In this document: positions 10,034 to 21,640 of the stretch, one piece after another
Layout of the letters: every line of letters starts with the position of its first letter
Position numbering within the stretch: the stretch's first letter is position 1
From: Hyposmocoma kahamanoa
Taxonomy: Eukaryota; Arthropoda; Insecta; Lepidoptera; Cosmopterigidae
DNA: 64,000 nucleotides
Reading direction: 5' to 3'
Assembly (NCBI RefSeq): GCF_003589595.1
Contig: NW_020653900.1
Coordinates: forward strand, 3,857,616-3,921,615
Position numbers and translations under genes: made by a program
The notes under the pieces: model-generated
What the model saw: the letters and a program-made list of their open reading frames with translations, nothing else
Told to the model about the DNA's origin: nothing
Database searches by the model: none

Positions 10034-10379
10034 ACATTCTTTACTTAAGTCTCAGTTTAATTATGAAAATATAATTAATTTTAAAAATTAAATTATTTTT
10101 TTTATGAAAATTAGTCGTAGACATTACTCGGAGGAAAATAAGTCACAAATTCATTTAAGCGCTTTATAATAAGATTACGGTTGACATTCAAAATTTGCTA
10201 TGTGCGATGATTGTTATTTTTGTTTTTTATTTTATTTTTATTTTATTTATTTAATTGTTTTCAGGTTACAAAAGACTCATAAAGCACATACCTTATAGAC
10301 TAACATACATAATAATATGATAAAAACAATTTATTTATTTACACGTATGGACCGCGACGTGTGACGCAACGTGGGTGTC
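10034..10379. other. AT-rich spacer
   Basis: Long T- and A-rich tracts. I see nothing in it, except that 10322-10380 may be the 3' end of the broken ORF1 that follows. Confidence 0.4.
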
Positions 10380-11464
10380 CGATAGCCGTCTCGGAAACGC
10401 CACGGAACATGGCACCTTTCGGCCAAAAGTCCTCCTTCATGAGGGTCGACAGGTGTAGAGTTGGTACTCTTACCACAAATTAATTAAAATTCACCTTGTG
10501 GCGGGACTCCAACTGCTCGACCTTCAGGGCAGCTTTGGCTTTCACCCGTACGTACTCCACAATATCCGCAGACTTTGTGGAGTAATGAAGTCGTGTCACG
10601 TATAGCAACGTCGTCGGTACCGCTGGGCGCAATAGATGGTTGGAGCCAGTCTGGGCGGTGCCACTAAGGTTAAGGCTAGTATACTTAAACTTTAACCGTC
10701 CTCGTCACACTGGTCTACTCCTTTCGGTGGTACTGACGACATAGCTCCAGAGATGAGTTTCCGCTTTTTCTTCTTCCCCTCCGTTGGTTGCCTGGGTTGT
10801 GGTTATGGAGCATTGGGTTGGGTAACAGCGGCAACAGTAGCGTAATCACGTCGAAGGGTCAACGTGCTTACGAGTGACGTCCCCGCCGGGGCGGAAAAAC
10901 GAGGGCGGAAACGCGCGCGACGCAGCGGTCGGTGACACATACATATGAGCCGACTCAAAGCTGCCGATAGATGCATTTTGCGCCCCGCGACAAGTATTCA
11001 CGTTGCAGGCCTCGGGTGACCTACTTACGGAAGCTGCACAATTAAGTAACAGAACTTGGGCATGTAAATTACTGATGACACCTTCAGCAAGTGAACTTCA
11101 ACAAGGCTTGCTTTTAGGGACGTGATGTCCTTCAGTAGCCTGGTGACGTCGGCATGGTCGAACGTGATAGGGGGCAGCTTGTGCAGCTCCTTCGCCACGA
11201 AAGCAGGCACGTCGTCTGGGTCGGTCTCCTTAAACAACGTAGTGATGTCCTGGAGACTCTTTGCTCCTCCATCCCTCCGGCGAGATGGCATCTGCTCGGC
11301 ATTGCCGAGCGTAGGAAAAGCATAGGCTTGCCACTGCAAACCTCTTCTTCTTTGAATTTTGACTTGCAGATCTGCACGATGCTGACCACGTTCATGGTGT
11401 CGATGGCGTGTTGGAAGAACGCCAGCAGTTCATTGTCTATGAATTGTTGAGAATCCATAGTCAA
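10380..11464 (-). pseudogene. Decayed LINE ORF1-like gene, minus strand, frameshifted
   Basis: Reading down from an ATG at 11464, one frame gives a start of the type MDSQQFIDNELLAFFQHAID. After a shift the next frame gives SLQDITTLFKETDPDDVPAF and LHKLPPITFDHADVTRLLKD. A basic patch KKKKRKLISGA lies near 10760. After further breaks, a C-terminal domain reads ADIVEYVRVKAKAALKVEQL and then MKEDFWPKGAMFRGFR near 10390. The same order (TDP..VP.FVA.DL.KLPP.TFDH.DV..LLKDI, then a DFW.DG..RRF end) is found in the gene at 26023-27180, so both belong to one transposon ORF family. The function is likely nucleic-acid binding, by position. This stretch is GC- and CpG-richer than its surroundings. It is non-functional because of frameshifts. 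Confidence 0.75.
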
Positions 11465-11715
11465 TTACGCGCAGCGGCTATTGCCGCGCGGATCGGGAAT
11501 TATTATAATCCAAGCGTGCACCGCACCGTCTAATTATACCACTTCTGCGTACTTAGGGTATATAAAGCCATAGAAGTGAACCAGATGAGAGCTCTTACAG
11601 ATTGTTTCTATGGTGTTTGAAATAACAAAACACTATTTTCTATACGAAGGCTGGTTGAAAATCCGTGACTTGAAGAAAAAACATTTTTTTTTAATTATTA
11701 TTTATTTTTCTACGC

Positions 11716-11960
11716 AATCTCTTTATATATCTTGACCAGAAATATCCCAACTTCGGATACTTTTCGGGGAGAGGGGGAACTTATTCGCACTAAGCGCTTG
11801 ACTTCCTCCTTTCTGATGCGTACGGCAAAGGAATGGTATGGTCTACCGGCATTTGTGTTTCCCGAAAAGTACAATTTGGGGCTATTCAGGACTAGAGTGA
11901 ATAGGCATTTTTTGGGCAAACGCGTCCCATCGTCAGTCACAAAAAAAGAACTTCTTTAAC
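11716..11960 (+). pseudogene. LINE ORF2 C-terminal fragment
   Basis: A short frame contains SSFLMRTAKEWYGLPAFVFP and YNLGLFRTRVNRHFLGKR. The pattern R-T-(3)-W-(2)-LP-(2)-VFP-(4)-Y-(2)-FK/R-(2)-V is the conserved C-terminus of many insect LINE RT proteins; it is also seen at the end of the 46852-48339 gene. No RT core is present, so this is a 5'-truncated insertion. Confidence 0.75.
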
Positions 11961-13084
11961 CCATCAAAAAAGTATTTTTGTGAAACTGAAAACGAAGTCT
12001 ATGTTTCAGCCATCACTTCCTCATTTGATGCAAATCTTGTAAATACGGGGAGGTTTGGCAATAGTCCGAAATAGTAAGACATCCTTGATTAATATTTACT
12101 TCCCATGGCAGTTTGAAGTCTGTTTCTTTGTAGAATAAATTACGTAGTTGAAGGGTTAAGGTTGAAAGAGGTAAGAGTTGAAGGGTATGTTACTTAAAAG
12201 GAATTGATTATTATAATTGAACCACAGACCACATTTGAACCTTTCGATCGGCGTCATAAAAATATAGATTTTTTTTACATTAAAATTTGGTCGGCTTAAT
12301 TCCCAGATGAGACAAGCAACTTTTAAAAGTATTTAAATGCAGTATTATTTACTTTTAAAAATAAAATAAGGTCTCTAAGAAGCATATTTTTTATAATTTA
12401 ATAAAATGCCTATTTGACCTCCATCTCACATGACGGAAAGTGACGATGAGGTCTCACTCTCTCCTTGAACAGGCCCAAGTTATACCGTTCTGGAAATAAT
12501 TCTGCAGACAGATAATTTCACTCCATAGCCGTTCGCCATATAGACGTGGAAGCGAAACGCTTCTTCTTCTTCTTCAATAATATTCACAACATAGGGTTGG
12601 AACCCGAATCTTCGAAATAAAAGAAACTCAACCTATAAAATGCCCTATATCTACAAGAATTACAGTGCTTTCTTTACCTTCGTTTCCAATAGTCGCGGGA
12701 CGGCCTGTATAGTCGAGTCTCCATTACTAGCCTAATCAAACCACATTAATACAAAACAGCGCCAGTAGTGACTTATAATTCGTTCAATGAACTAGTAATC
12801 ATTGAATTATAGGTAAATGTTTTTCCCCCTTTCGCCCTCTTTCATCCGTTCATCTCTTGCTCGAGTACCCGCTGTCCCAATAGCGCCCTCTAATGTTACT
12901 AATTGAGTGACATAGTATTTTCAGCAAATTGATTAGCAATAAAAAAACACCAAATAAAAATACTAACTATATAAACATTTTTGTGTTGTTAACGCTGATG
13001 TAATTAGTTTATTCTATTAGCTATACTTAATTAATGTTCAGTATTCAAACAAAACTCCCAAAGTGAATTAATTCAATTATAATT
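11961..13084. other. No gene; possible LINE 3' UTR piece
   Basis: About 12421-12470 (CTCACATGACGGAAAGTGAC) resembles the reverse complement of the LINE 3' end following 49780. A TTC microsatellite lies near 12563. Nothing else is recognised. Confidence 0.4.
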
Positions 13085-13340
13085 TTTGAATGATGTTAAC
13101 ATTTCTGAGGTCGCAGATTCAAGGGCACGATGCGAGTTGGACCAAAAAAGCCGGCTCTAGTGCTGAGTAGTAAGACATGCTTGCCAACATGGTGAAAGCA
13201 TTTGCCAATCGGCGTGAGGTACCTACTCGCCGATTGTTGCCCAGGGTGCGCGAGATGTACAGGAAAGGAATGGTACGACGTGCGGACAGGTTCCTTTCGT
13301 GCACCCCAGTCGTGCAGTGGATTTTTTGAGTTAAATATAC
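13085..13340. other. GC-richer unidentified stretch
   Basis: Both strands have short open frames (minus 13096-13359 and 13119-13304), and the composition differs from the AT-rich flanks. I do not recognise any domain. It could be an old transposon coding remnant. Confidence 0.3.
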
Positions 13341-14497
13341 GAAACAAACTATAAAGCATATTTTTTTATGATACCAAGAGACGGGACGACTGAATTATAT
13401 TCCGTGTTGCTTTCTGTCCTACAGTCTTCCTCTCAGTGGGTGTGCCATTAGAGAATACAAATAGTAGCTCGACCGTTTACCAACATCTCCTGCCCGTATT
13501 TACTTTGGACATTAGATCTGATTACCGTCTGCACTTTAGTTCTTACCAGAGAATTCACAGACAGAGGTAGATAGTATAAATTGTATGAGAGTGTCTTTGA
13601 GAGATAAGTTTAAACTGAACTTTCTTGCACTAGCGTACGTTTCATGAAAATGTAATTTATGTTAAGAAAAATTATTAGTATGTTAAAAATAATCCGTGGC
13701 TACACTTGGAATCCTGGCTAACCAGCCGGTTATTATTTAGTTAAGCTTCCTATATACGAGATTTAAATACGAAAATGTAATTACATTTCCAGTTACGAAC
13801 TCGTATTTGCGAAAAACTGTTCAATGCCATCTAGTGTTGTTTGAGGGAACTATAAAATGCACAAGGCATTTTGATACTGTACGAATTGGGTAATACTTTC
13901 TCGAAATCGCATAAAAGATCTCATCATTCTTTAGTCCAGGGGGTCCATTTTAACAACTTACTTTAGTACATTTCAATAACACACATTATAGGAGGCCAAG
14001 GGTGACGAGCCGAGAGAGAGACGAGCCTAATTTTGTGAGTTGTCAGTCGCGTTTTTTGAATCATAGTTCGTTCGACTGAAATTCGGTTAGGGCGTCAGAT
14101 GAACGTTCTTTTTGAGTGACTTTTAAGTGTTTGTACGCGTATTTGTGTCATATGGCGTAATTTTATGAAGATTAGATGATGTTAGAAAAAAAAAAGGTGC
14201 TGAGGACTCAATATGGAAATATTTAAGTATGGGCAGTCTCATATACTATATATGAAAGTTTACGTGAACATTCAGAACCAATTTTGTAAAATACTACTAA
14301 ATATCAATAAATGTTTTCTTCCATCACCTCTCGGTGCAATCGCACTGCGCGTCACACAGCGCGACCGAAACTCGGTCATGATTGCGGGCGTGAATCGGTA
14401 GACGACTCAGTATATACGTTGTCGTGTGGCACGTACTTTACTTTATAGTAAACTTTATAAGAAACCGAACGCAACGTAAATTAAGCATTTAGTAACA
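13341..14497. other. No gene recognised
   Basis: Mixed sequence. CCTGCCCGTATTT near 13490 is repeated near 14900, with no wider match seen. No supported coding region. Confidence 0.35.
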
Positions 14498-14716
14498 AGA
14501 GAGCTCCTTGCGAAAGAGTCAAGCAGTAATATGAGTATTACAGCGTTCCGTTTGGAATGGTAAGGGTGCTGGTGGAATTACAGGCACATGGGACTTGTCA
14601 ACTTACGAGTATGTCACATAGTGACGGGCACAGTGGCAGTGCCCCTAAGGTCTTTACGATTTAAAGCTCTGAGTAGCACTGCAACTGTTATGAATAGACG
14701 TGTCAGTTACTTTATT
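14498..14716 (+). repeat. Rep-A copy
   Basis: The sense-oriented copy runs from AGAGAGCTCCTTGCGAAAGA through GGTAAGGGTGCTGG and GCAACTGTTATGAATAGACG. It has lost the final TTGATGTTAT/A-tail part. Confidence 0.85.
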
Positions 14717-15149
14717 CTCTTGACATAGACAACATTTCTTTTTTAATCAGAGAAATTTTAATAACGTTATCTGTAGACAACATCCAAATTAAGAAAACAG
14801 AAACAGCGTTGTAACGTACTATAATTGGTTCCCAGGCTCTGTGTTGGTATACTATACGTAACAGCGACGGTAAACATATACGGACAGCTTCAGATGGCGC
14901 CTGCCCGTATTTGCTTTCAAGTCGGAATAGCTGACCGTTGGCATATACAATTGGGTGTAAATTTAATTGTCTTGGTCAGGAATATTGACACCTAAAACGC
15001 TAGTGCTGGTTGATTACAAAATAAAAATAGGAACTCTGAAATGTTTTATTTATAGCGTATAGATAGTTTTATTAGATGTCATGCTCATTTTGCCGCAGTT
15101 TTTACTCCTAAAACACATCTAAAGACTCATAGAAATAGATATTACATAA
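14717..15149. other. No gene recognised
   Basis: Unique-looking sequence; I see nothing in it. Confidence 0.35.
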
Positions 15150-15691
15150 TCTCAGTACAGAGTACTAAAAAAACCGACCTCAAAAGTACGTGGAATTACG
15201 TCTATTTGCTAAGTTTCATTGAAATATCCACTAGTTCGGCACTATACAGGACTTGATACTGGAGATAATAAAAATAGGTATCACTACGACACTACTTAAA
15301 GTATATCGAGGGAAAAACGCCTTGAGTTGGATAAATAGCAAAGTCAACTAAATAATTGCTAAAAGTAATTGCTCCTAAATTAAATTTAGGCGCTATTTAT
15401 AAAAATGAATCTTCATGCGTGAACAGCCGCCCTTAGAGGTGGATGATTTCCTTCAAAATAAAATGGGACCACTATGGAAGTACCCCCTTTCCAACAAAAA
15501 AAGAATAATGAAAATCGGTTCACAAATACCGGAGTTATCGCGTAACATACATACAAAAAAAAAAAACAAAAAAAAGAACATACAGTCGAATTGAGAACCT
15601 CCTCCTTTTTTGAAGTCGTTTAAAAAAAAACAAAAAAAAGAACATACAGTCGAATTGAGAACCTCCTCCTTTTTTGAAGTCGGTTAAAAAC
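15150..15691 (+). repeat. Rep-B copy with a 64-bp tandem duplication at its 3' end
   Basis: The most complete Rep-B copy: CAGTACAGAGTACTA start, GTGGAATTACGTCTATTTGC, ATGAATCTTCATGCGTGAAC, and ending ACCTCCTCCTTTTTTGAAGT then CGGTTAAAAA. The last unit (GAACATACAGTCGAATTGAG onward) is present twice, starting at 15576 and 15640. Most of this sequence is shared with 18018-18336. Confidence 0.85.
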
Positions 15692-15714
15692 TGGTTAAGA
15701 TCATTAATTGATAT

Positions 15715-15995
15715 AAAGATTAAACATTTTATTTTATTTATTTATTTGTTTAAACTTAATTGCACACAAAATAGTACAAGTGGCGGACTTAATGCCATTT
15801 GGCATTCTCTACCAGTCAACCGGAGAGCTGGGTTCAAAATAATTAACAGGGGTGCATAACATGATTTTAAGACAGTAACGAATAGATAGATACAAATACT
15901 TTATAGCTCACACACAGGAACAAAAATACTAAAAAGTACATGGACAGTTTAAATGTGATGTGTAACAGGTGACCGTGCTAATTACAAATCTCCAT
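15715..15995. repeat. LINE 3' UTR-like fragment
   Basis: GTGGCGGACTTAATGCCATT followed by CTCTACCAGTCAACC, a TAGATAGATA run and CACACAGGAACAAAAA is matched in layout by 51957-52080 (GGGACTTATCGCTAAGAGCG, CTCTTCCAGACAACC). Probably the 3' region of a LINE family, on the minus strand. Confidence 0.5.
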
Positions 15996-16023
15996 CACAG
16001 ACAGAAAATAGGTTATTAAAGTT

Positions 16024-16226
16024 TTTTTTTTATATCAAGGGAAGTTTTAGATATCAATTCGTGCGCTTGGTGGTAATGCCACTCGCAGCTTTAAATCGCA
16101 AAGATTTGAGGGGTAGCGCCCTTACCCTTCAAAACCGGAATGCAGTAATACTTACATTACAGCTTAGCGGGAGAAATAGGAAAGATGACAGTGCTTCCCT
16201 GGACGAACTCTTGCACATGGAGCTAA
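16024..16226 (-). repeat. Rep-A copy with internal deletion, abutting SINE-1
   Basis: It reads from the T-run end into TTCGTGCGCTTGGTGGTAAT, then skips much of the middle and continues CCCTTACCCTTCAAAACCGG to the GAGCT end. SINE-1 starts immediately after it. Confidence 0.8.
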
Positions 16227-16441
16227 CTACCTCCGTGGCCGAACGGTTACTATGCTGGTCTGCCACGCAGAGGTCCCGGGTTCGATTCCCGGGCCGGGAG
16301 AAATATTTGTATGGCCTACATTTATTTCTCTCGTGAGTTTGGGTGTAATTTGAGGTTGTCTATGTGTGTGTCCATGCCACCCGCAATACAGGGTTTCCCT
16401 AGTGCATGGCTATGAGTGTGTGTGCGTATTATTATTATTAC
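16227..16441 (+). mobile_element. SINE-1, full-length copy
   Basis: A tRNA-like head with A box TGGCCGAACGG and B box GGTTCGATTCC (16284-16294), then TTTGTATGGCCTACATTTAT, the body TTCTCTCGTGAGTTTGGGTG, CACCCGCAATACAGGGTTTC, and a TTA-rich tail. It is a retroposed Pol III-type element without coding capacity. Its head and first body segment are the same as the LINE 5' end at 4068-4180. Confidence 0.88.
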
Positions 16442-17089
16442 CATCAAATGCATTCCTAAAGAACACAAAGACTATAGAATAAAAAGAATTTTTAAATCTT
16501 CTAAAAACCTTTTCCAACCTTAAATATTTTATTTGACAAAAGAGCAGACACGTGAGAATAAAACGACGAGTAGAAGTATACTACGAAAAGTTCAAACGAA
16601 GATCTGGGCGTTGCTTACAATGCATATTTCATCCTCATTGTCGGGATTCAATGGTCAATCTTAATATTTAAAGAGCAGGGGAATGTGTCTTTGAGATATC
16701 TACTGTTCTGTATTGTTCCATTGTTACCGGTAGGGTTTGTGGGCATAACCCGTCTGGATAGATTCAGTTAGCGTGAAGATAATCTGAGTGTTCAGTACTC
16801 AGCAGCCTCAATCTATTGAATAAAACAAAACTTACTTTAGAGACAATGAATAGAATTGAAATTCATCCGAAAATAGCTGAAAATGCAGGGTTAATTCATT
16901 ATGACTATGTTATTGTGATATATGATATTATGATGTATACGAGCAATGTGCGGCATCGGCCCACGGGAATCTTGCAAGCTGCTGTTCGAGAAGTTAAGTA
17001 TTTTGACTTTACATTCCATGTATATTTATGAAGTTTGTAAATTTGTCAAACAGCATCTGAAATTATTTAAAAAATCAATAGAAATTAAT
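16442..17089. other. No gene recognised
   Basis: AT-rich sequence; the short frame at 16816-17031 has no recognisable features. Confidence 0.35.
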
Positions 17090-17294
17090 TCCAGAAAGAA
17101 ACCCAGACAGACTTGTTGAAAATATACCTAAAACTACACTCTACTTAAGAAGTTCATATTACATGTGCATGAAAGTTTATAATAGACTACCAATTGAAAT
17201 AAAAAATCTGACATTTAAAAGAATCACAATTGAACTGTATAAAGAGCTAGTTAAAAAAGGATATTATAATGTAAATGACTACTTAGAAAGTTAA
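17090..17294 (+). pseudogene. LINE ORF2 C-terminal fragment (first of two)
   Basis: One frame reads YLRSSYYMCMKVYNRLPIEI, then TFKRITIELYKELVKKGYYN and a stop. The core FYN+LP.EIK pattern marks the extreme C-terminus of insect LINE ORF2 proteins. The RT domain is absent. Confidence 0.7.
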
Positions 17295-17331
17295 ATTTAG
17301 TTTTGCATGCTTTTGTATAATGGCTGAATAG

Positions 17332-17691
17332 ATGAAGTCAAATGTAATAACCACCATCCTGTTTAAAAAACTAAACATCTTACCTCTCCCCTGTATGTAT
17401 ATCAGAGACATCTGTGTGTTTGTTAAGACTAATCCTAAACATTTTAAAATATGTGGCGAAATATTTCAAAGACAAACACGGCCTAAAATTATGAATCAAT
17501 TATATCAACCTCGTTGCCATAAAATAATTTACACAAATAACTGCTACAACATGTGCATTAAGATTTTTAATAAATTACCAAGTGACATTAAATTACTACA
17601 CGGACATAATTTTAAACTACAATTGACAAGATGGCTTATGACACATTGCTTCTATAGTAATAAGGAATACTTTGAATTTAGAAATATTTGA
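17332..17691 (+). pseudogene. LINE ORF2 C-terminal fragment (second)
   Basis: An open frame of about 119 codons starts with ILFKKLNILPLPCMYIRDIC and contains CIKIFNKLPSDIKLL. The first motif is the post-RT thumb region, the second the C-terminal FNKLP motif. The sequence differs from the fragment 40 bp upstream, so two related LINE families lie end to end. It is 5' truncated, and the frame is open to its stop. Confidence 0.75.
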
Positions 17692-17885
17692 CATTTTAAT
17701 TAACTTCAATTACCTGTACCAATAAATTCCAACATATTTGCACACCTGCTTGCAGGTTGAATACATTGTACCAATTTAATTTAAGACCTGTATATTTACT
17801 GTATTCTGGCAAATAAACATTAATCTAAATCTAATCTTAATCTAATCTAATCTGTAATAACCTATTTAATGCAAATAAACCTTAT
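17692..17885 (+). repeat. 3' UTR and pentanucleotide tail of the LINE at 17332
   Basis: The UTR ends GGCAAATAAACATTAATCTA and passes into an ATCTA-type microsatellite (about 17816-17855). CR1-related LINEs commonly end in such short tandem repeats rather than poly(A). Confidence 0.6.
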
Positions 17886-18017
17886 TTCATTTCATTACTT
17901 CATTATGAATCAATACAACCTCAAATGACTTTGATTGATTCCGCATAACAGTGAAAGTGTTGAATCGATCACTTTGGAAAACAATATATAGTAAAATTGA
18001 GGTTATCACGACAGAAG

Positions 18018-18336
18018 AATCAGTACAGAGTACTAGAAAAATCGACTTCAAAAGTACGTGGAATTACGTCTATTTGCTAAGTTTTATTGAAATATCCCCT
18101 AGTTCGCCACTATACAGGACTTGACTTGAAAGTATATTGAAAGAAAAACGCCTTGAATTGGAGACATAGCACAATCAACCATTAAAGTAATTGCTCCTAA
18201 ATTAAAGTAAGACGCTATTTACAAAATGAATCTTCATGCGTGAACAGCCACCCTTCGAGGTGAATGATTTTCTTCAAAATGAAATGGGATCACTATGGAA
18301 GTACCCCCTTTCCAACAAAAAAAGAAGTCGGTTAAA
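18018..18336 (+). repeat. Rep-B copy
   Basis: Close match to 15170-15510, including TACAGAGTACTA, GGAATTACGTCTATTTGCTA and CTTCATGCGTGAACAG. The end GAAGTCGGTTAAAC is fused directly to AAAAAAAGAAG, so its 3' middle is deleted. Confidence 0.85.
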
Positions 18337-18694
18337 CATACAAACTTACCTCGAAATTTTACAAGAAAACCGCTGTATTAATATGGGTGCTTACAATGGG
18401 TGCTTTACAATTATGCCAATGATTTTCTTAATAATTATGAACTGAACTGAATAGAACACGTATAGTATATGATACCCATTTTTCAAATGGCTTTAATATC
18501 GTTTGTACAAAAAATAAATTGTGAAATAAACCCAATGTCCCTGCCTCTCGGCCCAAGCAAAATGGACCATATTAGTATGGGAAAAATTTTAATTTGAGCT
18601 AAGGTAGTATCGACTCTTATGGTAAGTATAGTTCTTAGCGTTTCCAAACAAAAACATTTATTGACTACACACAACAATTAAAAACAGAACTTAA
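18337..18694. other. No gene recognised
   Basis: AT-rich sequence; nothing seen. Confidence 0.35.
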
Positions 18695-19302
18695 CCGCCC
18701 ACGCGATACAAGCAGCCGTAGACGCATACCACACCTAGAGGTGCCGGTGATGATTTTATACCGATTTATCGGATATCGAAGTTATAACAGGTAAAAGAAC
18801 TAATATTAATTGCTATTTCGGTAACTACTCTAGCAAACCATAAAGTTTTTAATGCCTGGGTCTGTCATTTAAAAAAAATAAACAACTTCAAAAATACATC
18901 ACGACAATCGTGTGTGTTATTATTTGGGCTGGTGATTTCGGTGTTTATTTATTGAAAACATACCGTAAGTAGCGTTTTTAAAGTTTACCCTGAATATTAA
19001 TGTTTATAAACTATACTTTAAGGAGTAATTTCATGGTAAACGTTAGAACCACTCAAACGGAATATTATCATATTTATCCAAGTACACCAAAAATTTAATT
19101 AGTTTTTTTTAAGTGCAGGATTTGCGGTGTATTACTGCATTTTATATGAGATGTTTTTGTTGGTAGTACGGAGGACATTTATTTAGCAATCCAGAATAAT
19201 AATTTTTATTTATAAAAACTTGTATTTAAACTGAATGCTTTTCTAATTTGCGAAACCAAATAGCCGCCATTTTGCGATGGGAGGAGCGCATCGCGAGAGC
19301 GG
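18695..19302 (+). mobile_element. DNA-L copy 1: non-autonomous DNA transposon with terminal inverted repeats
   Basis: It starts CCGCCCACGCGATAC and ends GCGCATCGCGAGAGCGG, whose reverse complement is CCGCTCTCGCGATGCGC. The interior matches 23089-23771 in reverse complement over most of its length. It lacks two segments kept in that copy: about 43 bp near its start and about 40 bp near its end. A target duplication is not obvious. No transposase. Confidence 0.8.
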
Positions 19303-21039
19303 ATAATAACAATACCTACAAAACAGCAGCAGTGCGTGGAAGAAATAGGCTTAATTTAATCCTTTCGTCTGTGAGCCACGCGGTACTGATTTTCAGCCTC
19401 GCCTTGTTTCTGTGTTTAGAAATCGAATTTACTTAATTGCACCACGATCATGATATACGTCTAATAGCCTTCTTTGTTCGTAATAACATTTAATTTGCAA
19501 TTAATGAACCAAAAAAATCTGTGACATTTGTTTTTTCTTCAAACAAACCAAACGCTTTGGAAGTCAGTCGTGACCTTGGGACCCAAAAAACCGGGTTACA
19601 CCCCGGACACACCATACAACGGCCAAAAGTTATTTACCTACTATTACTACATACAGCAAGCCGCTATCTGCACACGCGCAAATGTGTGCGTATGTAAAAG
19701 GTCAGAGCGGCAACGTAGCGAAAATCCTAATGAGAATCTGTTATCTATAATTCTATTAATAGAATCCTAATAATTACACATGTTCATTAGGAATTTATAT
19801 CAATATAATATTAGTTATTTTTGATACAAGTGCGGAAAGTTAGTCATTATTCACGAGTCTCGAGACAAGTGAAAATGACAAATCCGCATGTGTATCAAAC
19901 AACGTTTTTTAATACATTTGCGAAAAACCTACATTGAAAGTAAAATAAAACAGTATTTAAAAAAAAAATATTGTCAATTCTTTCTTTAGTAGTCAATAAC
20001 AAAATCAAATCGTAAAAAAGTTAATGAAAAAGGCGGGAATGTAAACGATGAAAAAAATTAGTACTTTTTTTGGCCGACTTTTTTCAATATGGCAACTGTT
20101 GCCAGTATTCAGCCACATTAAAATTACTATTTTATATTACTTTATTTTCTACATAATCGCTACTAAGGAGCATTTACTTCATAGGTGTAAAAATGCGGTC
20201 TCTCCATAGATATAGTATAGTAATGACGAATGACTTACGTCACAAAGCACATAAATATGAAATAAATATACAATCTCTTTAGTTCTATGTTTAAGACTTA
20301 AAACAACAGTAAATTAAAAAAAAACTGGAAAAGTAAAAAGCACTAGTGCGAGAAATCCAACTTTCCGCACGATTTGTAGTGCGAAAAATACCACGTTTTG
20401 AGCAACTGTATTAAAAAATATTTTTCATTAATTTAGTAACTAGAATAATCCTGAAAGTTTACTTAAAAAAATAAATTTAAAAGCACCTAAAATGTTATAT
20501 TTTGGACAGGTACTTCTAAATAAGGTAACCAAGGTATTAGAAATTGCGTGTCCAACTTTAGCATTACTTAGTTAATTATTTATGTACACTACATACCTAT
20601 TTGTCAAATAGAAAATTCGAGAACCCTTTTCTACTGTATTACATCTTGTTGAATTGATATAATAAATCTGTGTTATATATTACTCTACACTTAATAAATG
20701 AAGAAAACAATACCTGAATGGTCTCAGACATAAGTTTTTTTTACTTATGTCGTTTCATCTTTCGGAAAATGATAATAAACGGCTGAATCCCACACAATCA
20801 CTACCATTATAAATAGTAACGTACAATGATGTTATATACTAACGTACAAGTTTCGTAATGAGTAAATGAAAACTATATTCAAATATCAAAGCCGTCTTGA
20901 TGCGAAAACGGCTCGCCGACAGCTTTGTTGTCGTTCAGTCAATGTGGCCGTCAATGTGCGGGACGTGGTGCGATATCTCAAGCCAGGGAGGGGCGGAGAG
21001 TAACCATTCTCGTTACTTTTTTATTCTCTGGCCGAATTT
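19303..21039. other. AT-rich region without a gene
   Basis: GTGCGGAAAGTT at 19832 and its reverse complement AACTTTCCGCAC near 20359 hint at a decayed element with inverted ends (about 19826-20450). I cannot define it further. The short open frames have no recognisable content. Confidence 0.35.
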
Positions 21040-21213
21040 CCACTATTCGAGTGCGGTCGGACCGAGTCCACTCAGATGACCACTAAGACGCTACTCGTAA
21101 CGTGTAAACACGTATTCCGAGCGCCCACTAACGTCGATATCCAATCAATGCGTCACGAGTGACATCCAAGCAGTCATCCGAGTGAATTCGGTTCGAGTGT
21201 ACTCGCATAGTGG
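21040..21213. mobile_element. MITE-like element with long imperfect inverted ends
   Basis: Left CCACTATTCGAGTGCGGTCG pairs with right CTCGCATAGTGG over about 60 bp with mismatches; ACTCAGATGACCACTAAGAC corresponds to ACTCGGATGACTGCTTGGAT in the reverse complement of the other arm. Total 174 bp. It directly abuts a Rep-B copy at 21214. Confidence 0.65.
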
Positions 21214-21561
21214 TAACTTTTTAACCGACCTCAAAGAATGAAGAGTTCTCAATTCGACAGTATTTTTTTGTATGTATGTCCCGCGATTTGTGGACCGATT
21301 TCGATGTTTTTTTTGTTGGAAGAAGAGCACCTTAGTTTGGTCCCATTTAAATTTGAAGGAAATATTCCACCTAGGCAAACTAGAGGATGAATCCGGTTTC
21401 GCGTGTTTTCCTGTAACCGATTTCAATATACTTTGGCAAAGAGATGTAACTTTTTATAAAAGAATGTTTTTTTTTATAAAAAAGTTGCAATTATTTTAAC
21501 CCTTGCTATATAAAAAAGTACAGTCGATTGACAATCTCCTCCTTTTTGAAGTCGGTTAAAA
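21214..21561. repeat. Two Rep-B ends in inverted arrangement
   Basis: 21214-21390 is Rep-B in reverse (TTTTTAACCGACCTC, GAGTTCTCAATTCGACAGTA). 21511-21561 is the forward 3' end (TACAGTCGATTGACAATCTC, GAAGTCGGTTAAAAA). They flank about 120 bp, so either two insertions or a fold-back rearrangement. Confidence 0.7.
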
Positions 21562-21574
21562 ACTCGGTTTTTAC

Positions 21575-21640
21575 GTTGGTTTGTTTGAAAAACCAAATAT
21601 ACGCCACTTAGATCCGAAAAAATACGTTCATTTTTAATCA
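21575..21640. repeat. Half of the foldback element seen at 41106
   Basis: GTTGGTTTGTTTGAAAAACC, then AAATATACGCCACTTAGATC and TCCGAAAAAATACGTTCATT match the right half of 41106-41317. Only one arm is present. Confidence 0.6.

Noticed and set aside
16227..16300. Possible genuine tRNA-Gly gene
   Set aside because: The acceptor and D arms do not pair properly and the sequence is followed by the SINE-1 body; several copies share this layout.
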